From assembly GCF_001612745.1 (NCBI RefSeq), contig NZ_BDBA01000041.1, forward strand, positions 1-64,000: DNA of 64,000 nucleotides. The letters run 5' to 3'. Origin of the DNA: Nocardia amamiensis NBRC 102102 (lineage in GTDB: Bacteria > Actinomycetota > Actinomycetes > Mycobacteriales > Mycobacteriaceae). The position numbers and the translations under genes are program-made. Below the pieces are notes generated by a model. The model made no database searches, was not told the DNA's origin, and worked only from the letters and a program-made list of their open reading frames with translations. Shown in pieces: positions 34,433 through 43,718 of the stretch (position 1 is the stretch's first letter; each line of letters starts with the position of its first letter).

Positions 34433-35584
34433 CTACCGTTGTCTCGGGTCGTGCAGCCCACGCACAGACCGAGTCACCGTGAATTTCCGGTTGCGACCGA
34501 CCACCTCGGTCCGGCCGACCATGCGTTCGACCACGGCCCGATAGTTGAGGTGCGAGTTGTACACGGTCCACAGCTCGCCGCCGGGGCGCAGTACCCGTCC
34601 GGTCTCGGCGAACATCTTGATCGCCGATCCGGTGTGCACGGCCGCGCCGACGTGGAACGGCGGATTGCACAGCACCAGATCGGCGCTGTTGTCCGCGGTC
34701 GAGGACATCGCGTCGTCGCGCGCGACGCACACGCGGTCGGCGACGCCGTTCACCTCGGCGGTGGCTCGTGCCGAGGCGACCGCGGCGGCCGATTGATCGG
34801 TGGCGACCACCTTGATTCCCGGCCGCGCGACGGCCAGCGCGACGGCCAGGATGCCGGTGCCGCAGCCGAGGTCGATCGCGTCGCGGGCGTCCGGCTTCAT
34901 CAATTTCAGATGTTCGAGCAGGAACCTGGTTCCGATGTCGAGGCGGGCGCCGGAGAAGGCGGCGCCGTGCGCGACCACCTCGAGCCCCAATTCGTCGAGC
35001 CGCTCGCGCACCGGGAAGGGCGGGTCGCCCACCGGCTTTGCCCCGGCGACCAGCAGGGTGCGTGACTTCTGCCTGCCGCGGCTGGCACGCACTTCGCGGA
35101 ACGACTGAGCCAGAACATCGTTCATCGACTTGGTCAGATACTTGTCCCGGCCGCCCGCGAATACCTCGACATCCGAATCGGCGTAACGGGCAATGGCATC
35201 GGCTATTTCGGCCAATCCGGCCAGCACTCGGGGCAGGCGCAGCAACACGACTCGAGCATCACTCAGCAATCCGGCGCCGAGTGAATGCGCGGTGTAGCGA
35301 TCCGACAGACCGAGCGCGCGGGCGTTGTTGGCCAGCGCTAGTTCGCCGGTGAGCAGATCCTGGTGCACCCGGACATCGCGCAGATCGTGCCCGGCGATGG
35401 CGCCGAGAGTCAGCGCGCCGTAACTGTCGCCGATAACGGCTACCTTTCCGCTATCGGCGGTCGCCAAGGCGTCCGCGGCGGCGTCGAGGATCAGCCGATC
35501 GGCGGCATCCACGGCATAGAGGTTCAGTGCCTCCACGTCCGGATACCGCCGCAATCGGCCCAGTACGTCCTCGACTTGTCCCAC
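34433..35584 (-). CDS. RsmC/RlmG-like class I methyltransferase
   Basis: 383 residues with two Rossmann-type halves, as in RsmC/RlmG enzymes. The N-terminal half lacks motif residues. The C-terminal half has the SAM site DLGCGTGILAVALAV and the guanine-N2 methyltransferase motif NPPFHVG. These enzymes make m2G in rRNA; whether the target is 16S or 23S cannot be decided from sequence. It could also modify another nucleic acid. Confidence 0.85.
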   Translation of the reverse strand: MGQVEDVLGRLRRYPDVEALNLYAVDAADRLILDAAADALATADSGKVAVIGDSYGALTLGAIAGHDLRDVRVHQDLLTGELALANNARALGLSDRYTAHSLGAGLLSDARVVLLRLPRVLAGLAEIADAIARYADSDVEVFAGGRDKYLTKSMNDVLAQSFREVRASRGRQKSRTLLVAGAKPVGDPPFPVRERLDELGLEVVAHGAAFSGARLDIGTRFLLEHLKLMKPDARDAIDLGCGTGILAVALAVARPGIKVVATDQSAAAVASARATAEVNGVADRVCVARDDAMSSTADNSADLVLCNPPFHVGAAVHTGSAIKMFAETGRVLRPGGELWTVYNSHLNYRAVVERMVGRTEVVGRNRKFTVTRSVRGLHDPRQR

Positions 35585-36261
35585 GCCTCAAGTGTGCTAG
35601 ATCGTTGCCGCATGGTCGCGCCCACCCCGTCCAATCGACCGTCCCGCGTTTTGCGCTGCCGCGAGCAGGCGGAGCGATCCACTGCCGCACAGGGATTCGG
35701 CGCCGACGGAGAAACGCATCCGACCGCGGCGTGCCGACCGACTCCGAAGTGAACGGTCCGTGGCCGGACAGATCGCGGGCCGCGCATCGCAACGGAGCGC
35801 ACCGCGTCGACGCCACGGTCGTCGACGCGACTCGAACCCGCACGACATCCATCGTCGAGCGAACCGCGCGATCGGCTGCGTCATCGATCCGGCCTGCCGG
35901 CTCGCGTCGGTCGTATCTCGGCGTCCCCCTGCCGCACCCGAGCCGCCGCCTCGCGCCGATCCAGCCCGGATCGGCGAAAGCTAGTGCTGGCCAATCGAAC
36001 TACAACCATCGGCACGCCGGTGTGATCGAGCCGTTACCCGGCTTGACGGCGGCGGGTGACGCACGCCACGCGAACAAATCTCGTGCACCGCGCGTGGCCG
36101 AGAAATAGCAATTGACCGGCAATTTCCCAATCGCCGCTGCTGTCCTGCCATGCCGACACGCACGCGCGGATACGTTCCTTTCACATCCGCTGGGCGGCGA
36201 ATCATCCGCAACCAGCCCCGATTACGCCATCCGACGCGCTCCGCTGAGTAGCATCGGCCTC
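35585..36261. other. Gene-free stretch, about 680 bp
   Basis: GC-rich with many open but Arg-rich frames and no motif or ribosome site. It holds a perfect hairpin CGCGTCGAC/GTCGACGCG (35803-35829). It supplies promoters for the methyltransferase (left) and the AMIN-like gene (right). I see no gene. Confidence 0.5.
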
Positions 36262-36852
36262 ATGCGCAACTGGATGGTGCTGACGGTCGCGGTCGCGACA
36301 GTACTGCTCTCGGGCTGCGGCAATGGCGAGTCGGCCCCGCAGCTACCGGCCGCCTCCCCGATCACCGGCACGGCCGTGACCCGTACGCCGGCCGGGCCTG
36401 CGCCCGCCGCGCCGCAAGACGCCTCACCCAAGCAGGGCACCGCGTCCGCTGACGCGGCGCTCACGGTCACCGACATCCGGCTCGGCCGCCAACCCGGCTT
36501 CGACCGCGTGGTCTACGACCTCGGCGGAGTCGGCACGCCCGGCTGGCTGGTCCGATACACCGACCGCGCCGTGCAGGACGGCAGCGGCAATCCCGTCGAC
36601 GTGGCGGGCCGGTCGATTCTCGAGGTGCGCATCCTGGGCTCGGCCTACCCCTTCGACAGCGGGGTGACGCCGTACTCGGGCCCAGACCCCGCCGTCGACC
36701 CGGCGGTGCCCGGCATCGCGGGTGTGTACCGGACGACGGTGTTCGAAGGCGCCACCCAGTCGTTCATCGGCGTGCAGGCCGACCGGCCCGCCTTCACCGT
36801 CACGACGCTGTCCAATCCGACCCGGCTGGTCGTGGACATCGCCAGCCCGTAG
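36262..36852 (+). CDS. Lipoprotein with AMIN-like domain
   Basis: 196 residues. Lipobox VLLSGC (Cys at residue 19), a Pro/Ala/Thr-rich linker to about 60, then a beta domain: LTVTDIRLGRQPGFDRVVYDLGG ... PGWLVRYTD ... FIGVQADRPAFTVTTLSNPTRLVVDIASP. This resembles the AMIN-like domain of actinobacterial secreted proteins, which is thought to bind the cell wall. ATG 36262 is chosen for the signal peptide; an upstream frame to 36112 has no coding character. Confidence 0.82.
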   Translation: MRNWMVLTVAVATVLLSGCGNGESAPQLPAASPITGTAVTRTPAGPAPAAPQDASPKQGTASADAALTVTDIRLGRQPGFDRVVYDLGGVGTPGWLVRYTDRAVQDGSGNPVDVAGRSILEVRILGSAYPFDSGVTPYSGPDPAVDPAVPGIAGVYRTTVFEGATQSFIGVQADRPAFTVTTLSNPTRLVVDIASP

Positions 36853-36918
36853 ACCCATACCGGTACACCCAAGGGGTATCTGCGGGCGGCTGGTCCGCGA
36901 CCACTAGACTCGGCTCTC

Positions 36919-37746
36919 GTGGTCCTACGCCGCATCCTCCGCGCCGCCGGGTTCGCCCGGCTGCTCGGTGTGCTGGCATTGCTCGCCGGGATCGTCGCCA
37001 TGCATTCCGCCGTCTTCGCGGGCGTCGGCCATGCCGCCGGGGTGCACCACATCGCCAGCCCTACGCCCGGCCCTGATGCGGCCGCGCGGGCAACGGTCGC
37101 GGGGACACAGCCAAACCACGACGGCACTCCGGCGGGCCACGACAAGCCTCGTGGGCACACCCGGATCACCCCGCGCGACGGCGTGATCGACACCGGACAC
37201 GTCTGGACTCCGCCTCCCCACAACGGCACCCTGCCCGGCTTGGAGAATGCTGGATTGCCCGGCCGAACCGAAGCGGGCGTCGAGCCGAATCGCGTCTGGG
37301 CGCGATCGAGCCACGACGGCACTGCGCCAGGCCACGACCAGCACCGAACGGGCGACGCCGGCAAAGACGGGTTCTTCCGATCCGCGGGCGGAACCAGCGT
37401 TGTCATGAGGGTTGCCGACGGTTTCGGACGAACCATCGTGGTTGGCGAGAGCTCAGATCCGTGGACTACTGCCGTGCGAGCCGTCACGGCGACGTTCGCG
37501 GCGACCGGAATGCCGGGCCCGGATTGCGCCGGGGATGGTTGCGACCGCGCGCACAGCGGGATGCACGGCTGCGTGTTCATCCTCGTCGTTCTCACGTCGC
37601 TGGTCGCTTTGGTGCTGCTCTACCGCATGGCGGCCGATCGCCCTGGCCGCGGTGTGGCGCGGCCTCGGCATTGGCGCCCGCGGCGGGAGCGACCGCCGCC
37701 GTGGACCGTGCTCACCTTGGCTGAACTGGCGATTCTGCGGATCTGA
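36919..37746 (+). CDS. DUF6153 membrane protein with an expanded His/Gly-rich insert
   Basis: 275 residues, GTG start. The ends match DUF6153: N-terminal helix RLLGVLALLAGIVAMH and C-terminal CAGDGCDRAHSGMHGCVFILVVLTSLVALVLLY. Between them lies an insert of roughly 130 residues with degenerate units (NHDGTPAGHDKPR, HNGTLPGLENAGL, SHDGTAPGHDQHR), far more than usual. The spaced His and Cys suggest metal handling. The DUF305 gene follows 86 nt downstream; this pairing is common in actinomycetes and often linked to copper, though the link here is inferred. Confidence 0.75.
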   Translation: MVLRRILRAAGFARLLGVLALLAGIVAMHSAVFAGVGHAAGVHHIASPTPGPDAAARATVAGTQPNHDGTPAGHDKPRGHTRITPRDGVIDTGHVWTPPPHNGTLPGLENAGLPGRTEAGVEPNRVWARSSHDGTAPGHDQHRTGDAGKDGFFRSAGGTSVVMRVADGFGRTIVVGESSDPWTTAVRAVTATFAATGMPGPDCAGDGCDRAHSGMHGCVFILVVLTSLVALVLLYRMAADRPGRGVARPRHWRPRRERPPPWTVLTLAELAILRI

Positions 37747-37832
37747 CAGGTCCGTCGCGTCCGTGTGTCCGAACCACGGTCGCGGCGTTGTCCACTCGCC
37801 ATCAGACTTCCCATTCCGCAAGGAGCACACTC

Positions 37833-38453
37833 ATGTTCATCACCCGACCTCGCATCACCATCGTCCTCGCAGTGGTCACCGTGCTGAGCCTCGCCGGATG
37901 CGGCGACGCCGACACCGGGCACACCACCGAGCACGGCACCTCGACGAGCGCGCCAGCGACCGCACCGGCGCGCGCCGAGCACAACGACGCCGACGTGACG
38001 TTTCTGCGGATGATGTATCCGCATCACGCGCAGGCCGTGGAAATGGCCGAATTGGTGCCCGGTCACACCGACAATCAGCAAGTGCGCGCGCTGGCCGCAT
38101 CGATCGAGCAGGCGCAGGCCCCGGAGATGCAGCAGATCACCACTCTGCTGCAGAGCTTCGGCCAACCCGCTCCCAGCGTCGATCAGGGACACCAAGGCCA
38201 CGACATGCCGGGCACACCGATGCCCGGGATGATGTCCGCCGAACAGATGGCGGCCTTGCAAGCGGCATCCGGCCCGGATTTCGACCGCCAGTGGCTCACC
38301 ATGATGATCGAGCACCACACGGGCGCAATCGCCATGGCCGAAACCGAACTCGCCGGCGGCACGAACCCGGACGCGCAAGCGCTCGCCCGCACGATCATCA
38401 CGGCCCAGCAGGCGGAAATCGACCAGATGCGCGCCATGCTCGGCCAGAGCTGA
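37833..38453 (+). CDS. DUF305 lipoprotein
   Basis: 206 residues. Signal with lipobox LSLAGC, then a four-helix ferritin-like DUF305 domain: FLRMMYPHHAQAVEMAELV and MMIEHHTGAIAMAETEL carry the paired His and Met residues. DUF305 proteins are exported and often associated with metal (especially copper) homeostasis. AAGGAG lies 7 nt before ATG 37833. Probably co-transcribed with the DUF6153 gene. Confidence 0.92.
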   Translation: MFITRPRITIVLAVVTVLSLAGCGDADTGHTTEHGTSTSAPATAPARAEHNDADVTFLRMMYPHHAQAVEMAELVPGHTDNQQVRALAASIEQAQAPEMQQITTLLQSFGQPAPSVDQGHQGHDMPGTPMPGMMSAEQMAALQAASGPDFDRQWLTMMIEHHTGAIAMAETELAGGTNPDAQALARTIITAQQAEIDQMRAMLGQS

Positions 38454-38593
38454 ACCAGCGCACCGCGCCGATATCGGTTGACCATCGATATCGGCGCGGC
38501 CGCGCGACGCTCGTGCGCGGCAAGTACCGTCGGACTGTCCGGCAGTTGCTTCCGTCCCGGCCGGGCGTGCCGAGGGGAAGGTTGGGACCGATC

Positions 38594-39145
38594 ATGCGAC
38601 GACTGGAACGCACGGGCCTGGTGGCCGCCGCGATGGCCACCGCGGCGGGCGGGTTGCTCATCGGCGCCTGCGCACAGCAGGTTTCGGGTACCGCGGAGGT
38701 GAACGAGACCGACCTGGCCGCCTACGCCTCGGAGGTCACCTCCTCGGCGGCCGCGGCCTCGTCGTCGCGGGCCACCGCCGCGGCCCGCGCCACCGACTCG
38801 GCCTGCGACGCCTTCCTTTCCGCGAACGGCAGTTCGGTGCGGGCGTTCAACGACTACATCGACGCCAGCAACACCAAGGGCCGCAACGACCCCGACACGA
38901 ACGGCAAGGCCGACCACGCCGTCGCGACACTGCGCCACAACGCGCGCTCGGTGGACCAGCAGGTCACCTGGGAGGTGCCGCCCGCGGTCGCCGACCCGCT
39001 ACGCGCATACCGCGACGACACCGTCGCTCTGGCCGACACCCTGGCCCGTCGCGCGGACACCGACACACTGAATGCCACGATCGACCGGTTCAACGTCACC
39101 AAGAACACGGCGCTGACCGCATGCCAGGGCCATGGCACCCGGTAG
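38594..39145 (+). CDS. Lipoprotein, mycobacterial-type C-x(n)-VSGTA N-terminus
   Basis: 183 residues. Lipobox LIGAC, followed by AQQVSGTAEVN, a mature N-terminus typical of mycobacterial and nocardial lipoproteins. The rest is helical with an Ala/Ser/Thr/Arg-rich stretch (about 45-65) and two cysteines (DSACDAF, LTACQG) probably disulfide-bonded. Function unknown. ATG 38594 follows GGGGAAGG at about 10 nt. Confidence 0.75.
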   Translation: MRRLERTGLVAAAMATAAGGLLIGACAQQVSGTAEVNETDLAAYASEVTSSAAAASSSRATAAARATDSACDAFLSANGSSVRAFNDYIDASNTKGRNDPDTNGKADHAVATLRHNARSVDQQVTWEVPPAVADPLRAYRDDTVALADTLARRADTDTLNATIDRFNVTKNTALTACQGHGTR

Positions 39146-39155
39146 GCGGGTAGCG

Positions 39156-40745
39156 CTAGTCGCAGTGCAGTAGCCTGCGCAACGCGCTGTACAGCGCGTC
39201 AGCCGGATCGCCGCCCTGCGCGTCGGCGCGCCACGCGACGATGTGGTCCGGCCGCACGAGCAGTGCGCCGTCGGACGTGATTCCGGTCCGCCGTTGCCAA
39301 TCCGGCGCATCGATCACCTCGGCACCGACCGCGATGCCGAGCCGATCGCCCGCTCGACGGGCCGCGCCGAGCCACCGCGCGCTACCTGGACCGACCAGTA
39401 CGCAGAACTGGGAGCGGACCAGATCGAGTGTCGACTTCCCTTCGCCGATCCACAGGTGCGGGAGCCGAGAGCCCGGAGTCGCGTCGAGGACCAAGCCGAG
39501 ATCCTCGGTGTCCGGCAGTTCGGTTCGCGCATCGATCACCGCGGCCGAGTCGTACCGATACCCGACGGCCACGACCGGACCGTTGACCATGCCTACCGCA
39601 GCACGAGCAGCGCCCGCTCCCGGGCCGGTAGTCCAATGCAGGTGCGGATGCGCCACCCGCAACAGCGCTTGGTCGAGGGTGAACGCGGCGACCGCGCGCC
39701 GCTCGGTCTCGTAGGTGTCCAGCAGGGCGGGTCCGGCCTGCCCGCCGAGCACCGCGGCCAGCTTCCAGGCCAGATTGTGCGCGTCCGCGGCGCCGGTGTT
39801 CAGGCCGAACGCGCCTTGCGGCGGCACGGCGTGGGCCGCGTCACCGACCAGGAAGACCCGCCCGTCCCGGAACCGATCGGCCAGCAACCCTCGTGCGCGC
39901 CAGGACAATCGACTCAGAATCACCGGCTCGAGAGCCGGATCGCCGACCGCCGTGCGGATCAGCGCGCGGCTCCGCTCGTCGGTGAAGTCGTCGGCCGACT
40001 GCCCGGCCTCCGGGTGGTAGTCGGTGTGGAAGATCCACTCCTGCGCACCGTCCACGGTGACCAGCAGGCCGGGCGCGTCCGATCCGGTGATCTCGCCTGT
40101 GGCGAAGGTCCTGCCCCGGGTGTAGGGCAGCAGATCCGCGCGGAACAGGATGCTCATCTTCGGATTGCCGAGCGCGCCGGGTCCCGAGGTCCCGATGCCC
40201 AGCGCTGCGCGCACGCCGCTGCGCACGCCGTCGGCGGCGATCACATAGTCCGCCCGCACGGCGGTGCCGTCGTCGAGCCGGGCGGTCACCCCGCCCGCGT
40301 CCTGTTCCAGCCCGACCACCGCGGTCGAATAGCGAATCACCACACCGCGTTTCGCCGCGGCCGGGGCCAGCACTGCGTCCAGCCGGTCCTGCGCGCAGAT
40401 GCCGCGGATCGTCGCGGGGGTGATCAGTCCGGAAGCCGGTCCTGACCTGGTGGGCGCCGCGGCGATGGAAGAGAAGTCGATCGAGGCCAGCGTCGCGCCC
40501 GATACTCGTGCTCGACTGCCCGCCGACATGTGGACGGCCGCCGCGTTCACCTCGTCGGCGAGTCCGACCTCACGCAGGAATTCCATCGTACGCAGGCCGA
40601 TTCCGGTGGCTCGCGGATGGATCGACGGTCCCGGCGCACGCTCGACGACCTGGGCCGCCACACCGTGATGCGCGAGGAAGACGGCCGCGAAAAGCCCGAC
40701 CGACCCAGCACCGACGATCAGCACGGGAATTTTCGACGCCGACAT
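39156..40745 (-). CDS. FAD-dependent aromatic monooxygenase (PHBH family)
   Basis: 529 residues. FAD-binding GxGxxG as VLIVGAGSVGLFAAVFLA near the start, the DG motif YVIAADGVRSGVR near residue 180, and GDAAHAVPPQGAFGLNTG near 300; a C-terminal thioredoxin-like domain follows. This is the layout of phenol and polyketide hydroxylases using NAD(P)H and oxygen. AAGGAG lies 5 nt before ATG 40745. It diverges from a TetR-type regulator that probably controls it. Confidence 0.9.
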   Translation of the reverse strand: MSASKIPVLIVGAGSVGLFAAVFLAHHGVAAQVVERAPGPSIHPRATGIGLRTMEFLREVGLADEVNAAAVHMSAGSRARVSGATLASIDFSSIAAAPTRSGPASGLITPATIRGICAQDRLDAVLAPAAAKRGVVIRYSTAVVGLEQDAGGVTARLDDGTAVRADYVIAADGVRSGVRAALGIGTSGPGALGNPKMSILFRADLLPYTRGRTFATGEITGSDAPGLLVTVDGAQEWIFHTDYHPEAGQSADDFTDERSRALIRTAVGDPALEPVILSRLSWRARGLLADRFRDGRVFLVGDAAHAVPPQGAFGLNTGAADAHNLAWKLAAVLGGQAGPALLDTYETERRAVAAFTLDQALLRVAHPHLHWTTGPGAGAARAAVGMVNGPVVAVGYRYDSAAVIDARTELPDTEDLGLVLDATPGSRLPHLWIGEGKSTLDLVRSQFCVLVGPGSARWLGAARRAGDRLGIAVGAEVIDAPDWQRRTGITSDGALLVRPDHIVAWRADAQGGDPADALYSALRRLLHCD

Positions 40746-40754
40746 GACCACTCC

Positions 40755-40777
40755 TTATGGATACAGTGTTGCCATAA
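40755..40777. promoter_or_regulatory. Inverted repeat in the monooxygenase/TetR divergent promoter
   Basis: TTATGG (40755-40760) and CCATAA (40772-40777) flank a 10-bp centre, just upstream of the monooxygenase ribosome site. An extended -10 (TGC + TAGGAT, 40801-40806) for the regulator lies to the right. Candidate operator of the TetR protein. Confidence 0.45.
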
Positions 40778-40825
40778 CGGCTACATCGTAACCACAGTGC
40801 TAGGATGTGCGCAAAGGAGGACGTG

Positions 40826-41536
40826 ATGACGAGTTCGCCCGAGCCGCCCACACTGGTGTGGAGCAAGCAGCCGCGCGCCCCGCGCCGTCAGGCGCCCAGC
40901 GTCGAGCGGATCGTGCGCACCGCCGTCGACCTCGCCGACAACGAGGGTCTGGACGCGGTGTCGATGCGGCGCATCGCGGCGGAACTCGCGTCCGGCACCG
41001 CATCGCTCTACCGCTACATCGCCAGCCGCGACGACCTGCTCGATCTGATGATCGATGCGGTCCTCGGCGAAACCGGCCCGCCCACGCTCACGGGGGACTG
41101 GCGCGCCGACCTGGGTGCGGTCGCCCGGCACCTGCGCGCCACCTTTATCCGGCACCCGTGGCTCAGCGCCGAACTCACCGGACGCCCTGCCCTCGGCGCG
41201 AACTCGCTACGTCTACAAGATCTCTCGCTCACCGCAGCCGGAGCCCTCACCACCGACATCACTCGCGCCGCCGCGGTCGTCGACACGGTGCAGGCGTATG
41301 TCTTCGGCGCGGTCGCCCAGCAGTTGGCCGACGAGCGAGCACAGCGGAGAACAGGTCTCACCGAGGACGAATGGCGAGAAGCGGTCGCGCCCTATATCCG
41401 CGAGGTCATCGCGAGCGGCCGGTATCCCGAGTTCGGCCGCCGCGTTCGCGACGCCGTAGACCAGGATGCGGACCATCGCTTCGCTTTCGGGCTCGCGTGC
41501 GTACTGGACGGCATCGCGGCGCACGCGGTCGATTAG
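40826..41536 (+). CDS. TetR-family regulator
   Basis: 236 residues. N-terminal HTH: RIVRTAVDLADNEGLDAVSMRRIAAELASGTASLYRYIASRDDLLDLM, the standard TetR pattern. The C-terminal ligand domain resembles TetR_C (ARHLRATFIRHPWLSAELTGRPALG). AAAGGAGG lies 5 nt before ATG 40826. Divergent from the flavin monooxygenase, whose expression it probably represses until an aromatic ligand binds. Its end overlaps the end of the convergent small membrane gene by 4 bp. Confidence 0.92.
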   Translation: MTSSPEPPTLVWSKQPRAPRRQAPSVERIVRTAVDLADNEGLDAVSMRRIAAELASGTASLYRYIASRDDLLDLMIDAVLGETGPPTLTGDWRADLGAVARHLRATFIRHPWLSAELTGRPALGANSLRLQDLSLTAAGALTTDITRAAAVVDTVQAYVFGAVAQQLADERAQRRTGLTEDEWREAVAPYIREVIASGRYPEFGRRVRDAVDQDADHRFAFGLACVLDGIAAHAVD

Positions 41537-41817
41537 GCCCGTGCGCGTTCACGCCGTCGTTCGAGCACAACCAGGGTCACGCCAACCAGCAGGAAGACTA
41601 CGGCGATCAGGGCCGTCGTGGTCGCAATGCGGTCGAGACCCCACCCGGCGAGCAGCGCGGCGCCGATCGCGGCCAACGCCGCGACCAGCAACAGCCCGTA
41701 TCCCGGCCAATTCCTGGTGTCGGCCAGCGCCGCCCCCGGTTGCGGTGCAGGGTCGCGTGCGATGTCCGGAGCGTCATCGAGCGGGGGGATCTCCCACGGC
41801 TCGTCTTCCGCTGTCAT
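41533..41817 (-). CDS. Small two-helix membrane protein
   Basis: 94 residues: acidic Pro-rich N-terminus (MTAEDEPWEIPPLDDAPD), two transmembrane helices (about 40-60 and 66-85), basic C-terminus. Common architecture among actinobacterial hypothetical proteins; no function recognised. Confidence 0.75.
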   Translation of the reverse strand: MTAEDEPWEIPPLDDAPDIARDPAPQPGAALADTRNWPGYGLLLVAALAAIGAALLAGWGLDRIATTTALIAVVFLLVGVTLVVLERRRERARA

Positions 41818-41899
41818 GCTGCTTCCTCGTGCCTACTGTCGATCCGATAACTGGCATGAGGATGCCCGGCTCGTCCGCGCCGAAACGCCGACCTGGAAT

Positions 41900-43303
41900 T
41901 CAGTTGTAGGATTTGGTGACTCCGTCGAGCAAGTGCTCCAGGGTGTCGTAGGTGGGCGTGGCGACCACGTCGATCAGGTCCGCGGCCACCGGAATGTTGC
42001 GTTCGGCGGCGACCTTCGCGAACTGGGCGGCGTCGTTGGCGCGGAAGCCGTGCTCGGCGGCCAAGCGCTGCAGTTCGGGATCGGTGGACAGCAAGCGTCC
42101 GAGCCGGTCACCGGTCGCCCCGAACGGCACCAGCGTGTGCCTGGACAGCACCGTCGGGGAGGGATACAGCAGCGTCATGTCAGGTTTGACCTGTCCGCGC
42201 ACGGTGGCCTCGACATACTGCGACTCGTAGATCCAGACCATCGGTGTGGGGCCCATCCCAGTGGCGAGATAGTTGTTGAACGGTCCCTCGGTGGTGTTCT
42301 CGGTGTAGCCCTGGCCGACGAAAAGCCGTGCCAGCGCGGGCAGGACGGCCTGCTCGGCGGCTTGGCCCTGCACAATCGTGTTGCCGTTGACGACATAGCT
42401 CGCCGCGGCCACGTACATCGCGGCGGAGTTCGAGCTGCGCGGGTCGGTGGTGGAGATCAGGATGTTCTTGCGCACCGGGTAGGCGGTGTTGCCGGGGAGC
42501 TCGTCCCAGCGCGTGCCGTTACGGACGAGTTCGAGGTAGCGGCGCAGGTCGAGGGTCGATACCGGCCCCTGGCGCACCGCACCAGCCCCGGCCAGCAGGT
42601 CCGCGATCGGCGTGAACGTCGCGATCGCCATCGGCGAGGAGAACGGCGTGTACTTGGCGGTCACATTGCGCTGCCGCTGAATTCGCTCCGCGGCCTGTTC
42701 GCTGGACGGGAACGCGAAATCGTATTTCGCGAGATCGATGGTCGTGGCGATCTGCCGCGATCCGGCAGGTTCGACTTCGACGCGGACACCGTTGCGCGCC
42801 AGCGCATCGATCACCTTCGGGTCCTGGAAAAATGCCATCTTCTCCGAACCGACGACGCCGCGCACCACGATAGGCGCAGGGGCTGGAGCAGGTGCGGCCG
42901 CAGGCGGCTCCGAAACGGGTTGGCGCACAGCGAAGACAACCGCCAGCACGACCACGATGACTGCCGCCGCGGCGGCGAGCGGAGCGAAACGCTTATTCGC
43001 CGACCACAATTGACGGAGGTCCGGCAGCGTGAACGTCGCCTTCGGCTCGGTCGGCTCCGCCGCCTTTTTCATCGTCGCGGCTTGTGCCTCCGCCTCGTCG
43101 ACCTTCTCCAACTCGCGTCGCACCAGCCGCTCGATCAGGATCGGAATGAACTGCCGCACCGGGCGACCCTCGAACTTCCGCCGTGCCGCACCGATGGTGC
43201 TCTCGATATGCTCCGGAGAGTACGTCTCGGTGTAGTTTTCGACCAGCCGCTCCGTCATCTGACGGATCGCCTGCTCCTCACGGACGGTATCGATTACCAC
43301 CAC
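41900..43303 (-). CDS. Membrane-anchored substrate-binding-like protein with N-terminal three-helix bundle
   Basis: 467 residues. The N-terminus (about 1-65) matches a three-helix-bundle domain found at the start of some mycobacterial and nocardial proteins (YSPEHIESTIGAARRKFEGRPVRQFIPILIERLVRREL). A single transmembrane helix lies near 112-128. The extracytoplasmic remainder resembles periplasmic-binding-protein-like domains (VRGVVGSEKMAFFQDPKVIDAL ... YDFAFPSSEQAAERIQ ... YPSPTVLSRHTLVPF). Similar proteins neighbour TerD-type genes, as here (44 kb). Ligand unknown. Confidence 0.68.
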   Translation of the reverse strand: MVVIDTVREEQAIRQMTERLVENYTETYSPEHIESTIGAARRKFEGRPVRQFIPILIERLVRRELEKVDEAEAQAATMKKAAEPTEPKATFTLPDLRQLWSANKRFAPLAAAAAVIVVVLAVVFAVRQPVSEPPAAAPAPAPAPIVVRGVVGSEKMAFFQDPKVIDALARNGVRVEVEPAGSRQIATTIDLAKYDFAFPSSEQAAERIQRQRNVTAKYTPFSSPMAIATFTPIADLLAGAGAVRQGPVSTLDLRRYLELVRNGTRWDELPGNTAYPVRKNILISTTDPRSSNSAAMYVAAASYVVNGNTIVQGQAAEQAVLPALARLFVGQGYTENTTEGPFNNYLATGMGPTPMVWIYESQYVEATVRGQVKPDMTLLYPSPTVLSRHTLVPFGATGDRLGRLLSTDPELQRLAAEHGFRANDAAQFAKVAAERNIPVAADLIDVVATPTYDTLEHLLDGVTKSYN

Positions 43304-43324
43304 AATCTCCTCGGCGTCCCGGCG

Positions 43325-43450
43325 CTAGCGCGGCAGCGTCCCGGGCGGCACCGCGCCGGCCAACCGTAGCCGCATCCACGCGGCGCCGACATCCGGCCAG
43401 GCTTCCCGCTGGTGAATGATTTCCGCTGTGCCGGTGGACATCTCACGCAT
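43325..43450 (-). CDS. Possible 41-residue protein upstream of the substrate-binding-like gene
   Basis: A small frame starting ATG 43450 (or ATG 43441), with codon usage like the surrounding genes and a peptide containing IIHQREAWPDVGAAWMRLRL. It ends 21 nt before the next gene, so it could be the first gene of that operon. No family recognised. Confidence 0.35.
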   Translation of the reverse strand: MREMSTGTAEIIHQREAWPDVGAAWMRLRLAGAVPPGTLPR

Positions 43451-43718
43451 CCGTCACTTCGCTTCTGCCCAGCTCAGAGGCCACACAGCGCCGATGGGCG
43501 GTGGACGAGACACCGCCCGAACCGGACGTCCAGCCCCCCGAACGCGCCATGGAGAATTCAATACCGCATCGCCAATCCGCCACCACGCGTTGTACTTGTG
43601 TTTCCCACGCACCGGCTCGTCCGAGCCTGCGGGCCCACCCCTCTCGCGCACACGGCGCTGCCGCGTCAGGGAACTCGCGGATGCAACGCCACGGCGGTGA
43701 TTGCGCGCACCGATGCCG
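43451..43718. other. Intergenic region, nothing recognised
   Basis: About 270 bp downstream of terD-like and upstream of the small frame. Frames on both strands are non-coding in character. Confidence 0.45.

Noticed and set aside
35820..35900. tRNA-like GGTTCGAGTC on the minus strand
   Set aside because: The T-arm resemblance is real, but the sequence upstream gives no matching acceptor, D or anticodon arm, so it is chance.
37412..38593. Long in-frame extension upstream of the lipoprotein at 38594
   Set aside because: It runs through the DUF6153 and DUF305 genes in another frame; the lipobox fixes the start at 38594.
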